Position numbers and translations under genes: made by a program. Shown in pieces: positions 17,268-23,529 of a stretch of DNA of 23,529 nucleotides; the first letter of the stretch is position 1, and each line of letters opens with the position of its first letter. A model generated the notes under the pieces. It saw only the letters and a list, made by a program, of their open reading frames with translations, was not told the DNA's origin and made no database searches. Origin of the DNA: Folioceros fuciformis (Eukaryota > Anthocerotophyta > Anthocerotopsida > Anthocerotales); contig JBNGIO010005642.1 in NCBI GenBank assembly GCA_049999805.1, positions 74,918 through 98,446 on the forward strand, written 5' to 3'.

Positions 17268-19913
17268 CTTTATGGTGAAAAGATCAAAGGGGCTCCGGGG
17301 ACTATTTGCATAGAAGAAGAATGTGGTGAGTTCTTTCTTTTTGCACATGATCAAGGAGGTCGTCAAGTTCAAGGCTCTGAAGTAAGCTATGGAGCTAGTA
17401 GGTTGATGAAATTTGTAGAACATCTCTCGATTACGTGCAGTGCATGTCTTGTGAGAACGGTGACGAGATGGAGAAGGGGGGAGAAGAAGATGGACACAAA
17501 CATGTAAAAGACCCGAGGCCCTTGTTCGCCATCTTGCCTCCGGAAGATTAACATGTTGGGCCGCGATGGTGTTGACATGGCGATAGAGCTCTTCCAGAGC
17601 AGCGGAGGTGATTGTCGCCGATTCCCGAAGACGGAGGGTGGACACAGCTTTCGCCTAAGCCTGGAGTAAGGCCACCTTGCATTGATCCTCTTGGGTCTTG
17701 AAGTTGGCCAGTTGTGCCCACAATTCTTCAGCCTTGCTCCAGAAGCTGTTCACTCGATCTACGAGTTGCTTCATCTCCTATGCCCAGCCTTCCCCATGAC
17801 TCTGCATGGTCTTGCAAGTTTGAGCGAGTTCGGTCTTCAAAGCGTGAATCTCTTGGTGAGCAGCCTTTTCTGCTGTTTGCAAGGTCCGCAGTTTGGCCCA
17901 CATCTCCTCCACCTATTGAGCGGCTTCGGCCAGCTTACGAGAAGCCTCCTTCTCCGCCTCAAGAGCTTGGTTGCGCTTCTTCCTATACCGATTCCGATCC
18001 GACGTATGTTGTCGACAGGCGGCCAAGGAGTCCACGTCCCGTTTCCTCCATGCCTATTGTTCATCAGCATGGATGGCTTCCATCTCGAACCATGACCTCT
18101 CTAACTCTCCCTGCGTCGCTCCGAGTTGGTTCTCCAAGTCCGTGGTCCTACTAGTGATTTGAGCCTTTAAGTCCGTCAACTCCCGCAAGTAGCTGTCCCA
18201 TTCTTCCCGGTACTTGGTTGACTCTTCCTGCAGCTTGGTGTTATGCCCTGCTGCCTTCTCCCTTAGGGTGGACAACTGAGTGGCCAGCTTAATCATCCTT
18301 CGCCAAAGGGCGATGTTTTTGCCCTCCTGTGCCGCTACCTTTCCGAAGGACCATGCAAGTCCTTCTGCCACACTAGCTGCAATCCCTTGGGCTGCCTTTG
18401 TGGCTCCCTCCGAAGTAACTCCGGTGTAGAACAGAAGTTGGGAGGTAGCTTAGCCCTCTCAAAGGACATCCATATTGCCCTCCTCATCGGCTTTGGGTCC
18501 GTGATTCCCCCGTCAATCAAGTCCTCCAGGACTATTGAATGAGGGAGGGTCCTCCGCCGCTCCTCTTCTTCCTGGGTCGGAGTGGGAGTTGGTCGGGGAG
18601 CCAGAGGTAAGACCACTTTGGCGGGCGGTGGGTTGGGCGAGCGAGGACCTTTTTCCATCTTTCGGCCCCGTGGTGAAGGGGGTCGCTTGACACAAGAGGG
18701 TCCGATGCCATGCTGCTCGTTGTAATCCAGATGTGCCGCCAAACAGACCAGCTCCATGCGGTTCACTTCTTCCCGAGTCTTGGGTGCCAGGCCTGTGGGT
18801 GCTACAAGAGCTAGGAAATCTTCTGGCTCCGAGCTAGGGCGCAGCGAGGAACTCCGGATCGGGATCTTCCGTCTTGCCGGTGACATAGCGTGGAGGTGCC
18901 TCCGCTTGGGCTGGGGTCCTTGAGTCGATGGAGGATAGCTTGTCGATCTCCTTTCCGTTTCTGAGGTCGAATAATGGGGGAGTTGGGTGCGAAAGCCATG
19001 GAGGGCAAGTTCAGTGTGGCTCCACGACTGCCTTCCGATGGCTCCGAGACAGGTAAGGGGACCGGGGCTGTAGCGAGGGCCTTAGGTTGAGTTACTAGGG
19101 TTGGAGCCTTCTTCCGAGGGGCAGGAGTGGGGGTGGTGGCTGGAGGAGCGGGTGCAGGAGGGAGTCGGGCTAAAGCTGTCTTTTCCGAGGTGGTTAGGAC
19201 TGCGGAGTAGTCGCAGATATGGAAAAGGAAAGGAGATAATCCTCGGGCGGGTGGCTTCTCTTGCCTAAGTTTTCCACCATCGGATTGTATCTTATGTGCC
19301 ACCACCTTCCCCCAATCAACGGGGTTACCCTATGTTAGCCTATAGAGGAGTAGTGAAACTTTGTCTGCAATATGGTCTGTCTTCGTCACGAGAGGATGAG
19401 CCTGGCTACTCCCCTGATTCTTGGGTCTCAAATATCGTGAATCAACCACTCATGGGAGGTCTTCATGGAGTCCTCTGGCAAAAGTGCTATTGCCGCCTCC
19501 TTGACCTTGTCTTTGTTGTATTGTGAATTGAGGTAGAGGCCACCACGCTCCTCGGCTGGCCTCTGATAAACCTCACGCATCATCTGTCCAGTCCAAAGTG
19601 TGGGATTGTCTCAGACCCTGGCTTTCCACGAGCACATAACAACATGGTCTTGGCGAACTTGCGGACAGTGACAGGGGAATTGATGCCCCATGGGAACTGG
19701 AAGACCCCGAGTTCACACTGCTCCATCTTGTCACCGGCCGCTGTAATCTAGGGGGCCAGGTTTGGGTAAGCGCGTTTGGATTTGCTCAACGTTGAGTTTC
19801 CAGGTGTTGTCGATCTCCAAGAACTGGCCTGGAGACATGATGAGAGGCTCTTGTAGGTGTCGAGAGGTTGGAGATAGGAACATGACGTGGCGCAACAACA
19901 GGCGGAAGTGGAG
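17268..19913 (-). pseudogene. Degenerate Gag-like/coiled-coil retroelement coding region
   Basis: Read leftward from the assembly gap. The upstream part (about 19740-19440) has fragments such as VFQFPWGINSPVTVRKFAK and YLNSQYNKDKVKEAAIALL in alternating frames. The middle (19305-18430) is proline/alanine/serine-rich. From about 18430 to 17510 one frame encodes a long Glu/Gln/Ala/Lys/Leu-rich coiled coil (KLQEESTKYREEW, EAEKEASRKLAEAAQ, KAEELWAQLANFKT). This layout, a globular head then a Pro-rich linker then a coiled coil, resembles plant retrotransposon Gag-like or unclassified element proteins. No zinc knuckle, protease or polymerase is visible, so the family is uncertain. The coiled-coil frame is interrupted only by TAG codons at 18056-18054, 17915-17913, 17780-17778 and 17657-17655. 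At least two frameshifts break the upstream part. Confidence 0.55.
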
Positions 19914-20013
19914 NNNNNNNNNNNNNNNNNNNNNNNNNNNNNNNNNNNNNNNNNNNNNNNNNNNNNNNNNNNNNNNNNNNNNNNNNNNNNNNNNNNNNNN
20001 NNNNNNNNNNNNN
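19914..20013. other. Assembly gap (100 N)
   Basis: Exactly 100 N, a conventional placeholder. The true length is unknown. It falls within or at the edge of the Gag-like relic. Confidence 0.99.
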
Positions 20014-20167
20014 TTTAGGCAAGAGTAAGCGCTTACACTCCAGCACAAGTACGCCTGCAATCGTCCATGGTGGTTACACCCCGCCTTCTACATGATGGCA
20101 AGGTACTACTTCTTGAACAGACTGTCTTGGCTATCAGTCTGACGGCCGATCTGGTGGGACAGAATCC

Positions 20168-20220
20168 AAAATGTTGACAAAATCCAACATGTTGACAGAG
20201 TCCGGCATGTTGAACACTCC
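20168..20220. repeat. 18-bp tandem repeat, three copies
   Basis: Units 20168-20185, 20186-20203 and 20204-20220 share ATGTTGA cores. On the minus strand they encode QH(A/V/F)G(L/F)C three times. No protein family is recognised. Confidence 0.75.
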
Positions 20221-20225
20221 GAAAA

Positions 20226-20904
20226 CTCGACTTCATTGTGAATCCTAAGTTTTTTCAAGTTCGCTCCGTTTCGTCGGACTTTGGGAAAATATTTCTGGTG
20301 GACCATCGGAGTAAGGCTCCGATAGGTATTTTTGGGGCTAACACCAATATATAGTACNNNNNNNNNNNNNNNNNNNNNNNNNNNNNNNNNNNNNNNNNNN
20401 NNNNNNNNNNNNNNNNNNNNNNNNNNNNNNNNNNNNNNNNNNNNNNNNNNNNNNNNNTTCAAAATCATTGCAAACTAAGATTAGTCCTTAAACAATAATG
20501 ATCATCGTGGACTTTCCTAGATCTTCATTGTAAATACTAATTTTTTTCAAGTCCTTCGTCTCGTCGGACTCTGGGAAATATCTCTGGTGGACCATCGGAG
20601 TAAGGCTCCGATAGGTATTTTTGGGGCTGACACCAATATATAGTACAAAGCATGAACGAAGTAATTTTAGATCTCTTGTATCAAAACTATTATCAAAAGT
20701 TTCATTTGTACTCTTCAATAGTTCAAAATCATTGCAAACTAAGATTAGTCCTTAAACAATAATGATCGTCATGGACTTTTCTACCGTCTAATATAAATGT
20801 TCCAATCTTTATTTGTTAAAGTTTTATTTGTACTCTTCAATAGTTCAAAATCATTGCAAACTAAGATTAGTCCTTAAACAATAATGATCATCATGGACTT
20901 TTCT
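20226..20904. repeat. About 264-bp tandem repeat interrupted by a gap
   Basis: Block X, ending ACCAATATATAGTAC, occurs at about 20240-20357 and again at 20525-20646. Block A, beginning TTCAAAATCATTGCAAAC, occurs at 20458, 20722 and 20844. X-gap-A is followed by X-75 bp-A, so the order repeats with a period of 264 bp (20458 to 20722). A third, partial copy follows at +122 bp. Confidence 0.9.
20358..20457. other. Assembly gap (100 N) inside the tandem repeat
   Basis: Exactly 100 N, a placeholder. The flanks are two copies of the same repeat, so the break is most likely an assembly failure at the tandem array. Confidence 0.99.
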
Positions 20905-21176
20905 ACAATGTAATAGAATGTGACAAATTTATAGAATGTCACATATTTATTTGTTTTTGTTTTAAATAAAATGATTAATATAATATAATATTTTTTTTGA
21001 GGTAATAAATTATGAGTTTGTATATTTTATTTAAAAGAGATCGGAGATCTTGTCAACCTCAAGTTAAAAGAAGAAACCAAAAGATGGCCAAAGTAGGGAC
21101 TAGCTCTATGAATAACAGGGGCCAAATTCCAAAAAAAACTAATAAATTAAGTAGACTTTTAAAGTCTATGAGGCAC
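20905..21176. other. AT-rich, non-coding
   Basis: This segment includes a copy of the dispersed block shared with 16743-16790 and a perfect palindrome TAGACTTT-T-AAAGTCTA at 21152-21168. I do not recognise a gene. Confidence 0.4.
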
Positions 21177-21337
21177 TTGCAATGTTCAAGACTCTACATA
21201 TGATGAGGACAAATGCTAAAATCGCCTAGAAGAAAATGATACTTTTAAGTTTGTAAAGGTTAAAATTGCAATGTTTAAGACTCCACATATAACAAGAACG
21301 AATACAAAAATGGTTTGGAAGAAAATGATACTTTTAA
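21177..21337. repeat. About 89-bp tandem duplication
   Basis: TTGCAATGTT starts at 21177 and again at 21266. Both copies end GAAGAAAATGATACTTTTAA. The copies are moderately diverged. The array abuts the TA that precedes the transposon terminus at 21343. Confidence 0.8.
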
Positions 21338-21342
21338 AGATA

Positions 21343-21840
21343 CAGTCCACCCTCCCTAAATGTTACCTGTTGGGAGTAGGGCATTGGGTAACATTTAAGG
21401 AGGTGTAACATATAGAGAATTTAAGTATTTATTAAAAAACCCTTAAATTTATTGAAAATATTTTAATATAATATATTATTATATATAATAAAAATATTAT
21501 ATATTTAATAATGATATAAATTTAGAATAAATAAAATAAAAAATGAACTTTAAAACGGCTTAAAAAAACGGGTTATTTCTACTTGTTTCAAAGAGGACCT
21601 AACTTGCTTTAAAACTTCTTTCTCGATTTGTTGCAAATATATAGACATCATATCATTTGGTTGTTGCTCCAAAAACATGCGTATCACTCCAAGTGCATCT
21701 TCTACTTGAGCAATCTTCTATTTCTTCGTAATAGGGCGTGTCATTCTTATTGGTTTGTCTCGTATTTGGTCGAGACATGCCATCGTATGATACTTACGTA
21801 TTAGATCAAATACATTTGGGCTGCGTCGAATCCACTAGGG
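21343..21840 (-). mobile_element. Left end of a pogo/Lemi1-like DNA transposon with transposase C-terminus
   Basis: After a TA dinucleotide (21341-21342, the expected target duplication) the sequence begins CAGTCCACCC, as pogo-type termini begin CAGT. CCTCCCTAAATGTTACC is followed 23 bp later by its near-perfect inverse GGTAACATTTAAGGAGG, a subterminal hairpin like that of Lemi1/Emigrant elements. About 120 bp of AT-rich DNA follow. A leftward frame then ends at TAA 21552-21550. It reads QVEDALGVIRMFLEQQ, then IEKEVLKQ, and ends KQVEITRFFKPF, the organisation of a pogo/Tigger DDE-transposase C-terminus. QVEITRFF exactly fits the PIP-box pattern Q-x-x-I-x-x-F-F. The frame contains a TAG at 21720-21718 and the rest of the transposase is not found, so it is a truncated relic. 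The right end lies outside the window or was lost. Confidence 0.6.
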
Positions 21841-21953
21841 GGTATCCTAATAGATTTCGCTAATACGTAATACTTCGTGAACTCATACGCTACCCGCCAT
21901 TCCATCCCCATGTGACCAGGGTGTGACCCACCTGTATAGGTGCCGTGTTGCTT

Positions 21954-22064
21954 ATCGCCCTTCTCTCCCTCCAAATCGCTCTTACTTCTCATTGCCCTCG
22001 CTCTCCCTCCAAATCGCTCTTGCTTCTCATCGCCCTTGCTCTTCCTCCAAATCTCTCTGCTTGG
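21954..22064. repeat. 37-38-bp CT-rich tandem repeat, three copies
   Basis: Units start at 21954, 21991 and 22029 and share CTCCAAATC. It lies just upstream of the Harbinger transposase frame and could be part of its leader. Confidence 0.8.
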
Positions 22065-22136
22065 ATCCCTGTAGGCTGCCCACCTTCCAATGCATCACTG
22101 AATGGCTTGCCAAGGGTTTGGTGTTGATTACTTTGA

Positions 22137-23463
22137 ATGTTGTGGGCCATCACTATGTCATACCGCTCACTGCGAAAGCAATTTTTATTGGACTTAGAGA
22201 AAGTTATGGCCATTACAAGTTTGCTCAACGACACTTCAGAGGAGGAGGATTCGTCTGATGAGGAAGAAACTCTCTCTGATTTATATATACTTGCTCAAGC
22301 ATCTCGATTTGTGAATGTGAAAGGCAAACGCCATCGCCCCTTGTACTTGTGGTCATCCACACTTTCTAACATGCATCCAGATGAGTTCAGACAATTGCTA
22401 CGTACTTCACATCAGGGTTTCAAGTCGCTCTGCACCCTCCTTAGCAACAACTAAGTTTTCTTTAACAACTCCAATTGTTCTCAGAGTCAAGTTGCTTGGC
22501 AATTGGGAGTTGCTTTATGTAGATTTGGAGCTGCAGGAAATGGAGCAAGCATTGGGAAAATATGTCAACTATTTCACATTGGCCATGGCACCGTTGTAAA
22601 ATGGACCCAACGTGTGATCACTGCTTTGCTTGATATGCGGCATGAGTGAATGAAATGGCTAGATGAGAGTAGACGTTCTGAGATTAGTGAAGTGATGTGC
22701 CCAGAGGGTTTTGAGGGATGTGTTGGCTTCATTGACGGGACAACTTTGCCGTTATCACAAAAGGCTGGTATTGGCGGCGAGCAATATTTTGATAGGAAAC
22801 GAAGGTATGCCTTTAACATTTCACAAACATCAAAGACCTCCAACATGCTTGATTTATGATTCCAATACTATGTTTTGTGTGTACATGTATTCTATGAACC
22901 TCCAAGTTGTCTGTGATGTAGACAAAAGAATCACTTCTCTACATGTTGGTTGTCCTAGCTCTAATCATAATGCATTTGTGTTTCAAAGAATGAGTATTTA
23001 TAAGGATCCAAGAGCTCATTTCTCGGCAGGGCAATACCTTCTAGGAGATTCCGCATATTCAGTGTCACATTTTTGTATTCCATCATATCGAGCTCCTACC
23101 TCTAGGGAGAATATAGAGCTCAATTATTGCTTATCTAAAAGCAGAGTTCGAAATGAGTATTGCATTGGCATATTGAAGTCCAGGTGGGGATCTCTGCGAG
23201 AGCTACGACGCCAAATCAAATGTGAAGAGGATGTTAGACAAATATCTAGGTGGGTTGTTGCATGTTGCCTGCTACACAACATGTTGGCCAACCTTGGGGA
23301 TGCTTGGAATGAGCTTTGTCATGAGGAAGATCCTGTGTTGAATGCACAAGATGACCCGACACAAGTTTATGGAAATACAGCTGCAAGCTTTCGTGAAGTT
23401 TTAAAGCCAAAAGTACTAGCTAGAAATTATGAGAGAGGTGTATTGCCGTTAACTCATGTATGA
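22137..23463 (+). pseudogene. PIF/Harbinger (HARBI1-type) transposase, interrupted
   Basis: DDE nuclease of the DDE_Tnp_4 family that cuts and pastes Harbinger elements. The N-terminal region has an acidic stretch (EEEDSSDEEE) and RHRPLYLW. A helix-turn-helix-like part follows (GAAGNGASIGKICQLFHIG). The catalytic triad is visible: D in FIDGT (22734-22736), D in LLGDSAY (23047-23049), E in RVRNEYCIGILKSRW (23155-23157). The C-terminus has WVVACCLLHNML. The start may be ATG 22137 or the later in-frame ATG at 22205. Breaks: TAA at 22452-22454, TGA at 22647-22649 (CGA to TGA likely), and an 82-bp insertion at about 22805-22886 that shifts frame between RKRRY and NLQVVCDVDKR. The 82 bp begin GT but do not end AG, and GTAT flanks both sides. 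The final stop is TGA at 23461-23463. No terminal inverted repeat was identified on the left, and the right end is outside the window. Confidence 0.92.
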
Positions 23464-23529
23464 ACTGTTACTTTTGAAGGGCTATCTACAGACTCTTATC
23501 ATTGCCAAAATTCTTTTCCAACTTCTGAA

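Noticed and set aside
17655-18056. TAG reassigned to glutamine in this organism
   Set aside because: RIN4 ends at a TAG exactly where the family ends, just after its lipidation cysteines. The TAGs sit in a frameshifted mobile-element relic, so mutation explains them better.
17682-18154. Plus-strand open frames of 137 and 146 codons
   Set aside because: They are antisense shadows of the leftward coiled-coil frame, without their own domain.
21801-21992. Minus-strand 63-codon open frame between the pogo end and the Harbinger frame
   Set aside because: It is not in frame with the transposase tail and has no recognisable domain.

Overview
This window looks like nuclear DNA of a land plant. It holds intron-containing genes of plant-specific families (RIN4/NOI, dynamin-related DRP5A, the fused FAD-oxidoreductase/cyclopropane-fatty-acid synthase). 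It also holds plant-type DNA transposons and two runs of exactly 100 N, which are scaffold gaps. The nine introns inferred in the dynamin gene are all short (78-133 bp). That would suit a seed-free lineage with compact introns, such as a lycophyte, but this placement is an inference and the species is not established.

The left half (1-12.2 kb) is genic. A RIN4-type immune regulator is read rightward (exons 330-1520, first exon unresolved). It is followed tail to tail by a 66-codon, two-exon gene read leftward (3185-2892). That gene's last exon closely resembles RIN4's last exon, and I read it as a divergent NOI-like relative. Leftward genes follow: a 91-residue single-pass membrane protein (3988-3713) and a complete ten-exon DRP5A gene of 811 codons (7917-4565), with an E2F-like site and an MSA core about 200 bp upstream of its ATG. 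Next is a long, 5'-truncated pseudogene (12188-8561) of the plant bifunctional cyclopropane-fatty-acid synthase. It keeps about 18 recognisable exons but carries several frameshifts and a nonsense codon.

The right half (12.2-23.5 kb) is repeat-dominated. It contains short tandem duplications with units of 18, 25, 37-38, 41, 46, 50, 66 and about 89 bp, and a roughly 144-bp satellite-like array of about six copies (13565-14441). A decayed coiled-coil Gag-like reading frame (leftward, 19913-17268) is broken in its last third only by four TAG codons. A tandem repeat of about 264 bp is interrupted by an assembly gap. The left end of a pogo/Lemi1-like DNA transposon (from 21343) encodes a transposase C-terminus with a PCNA-binding-like motif. 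A PIF/Harbinger (HARBI1-type) transposase pseudogene lies at 22137-23463 with its D-D-E triad still readable.

The intact genes relate to immune signalling at the plasma membrane (RIN4, possibly the NOI-like gene) and to cytokinesis (DRP5A). They show no operon-like link. The most interesting items are the convergent RIN4/NOI-like pair, the TAG-only decay pattern in the retroelement, the pogo-like terminus, and the large cyclopropane-synthase pseudogene.
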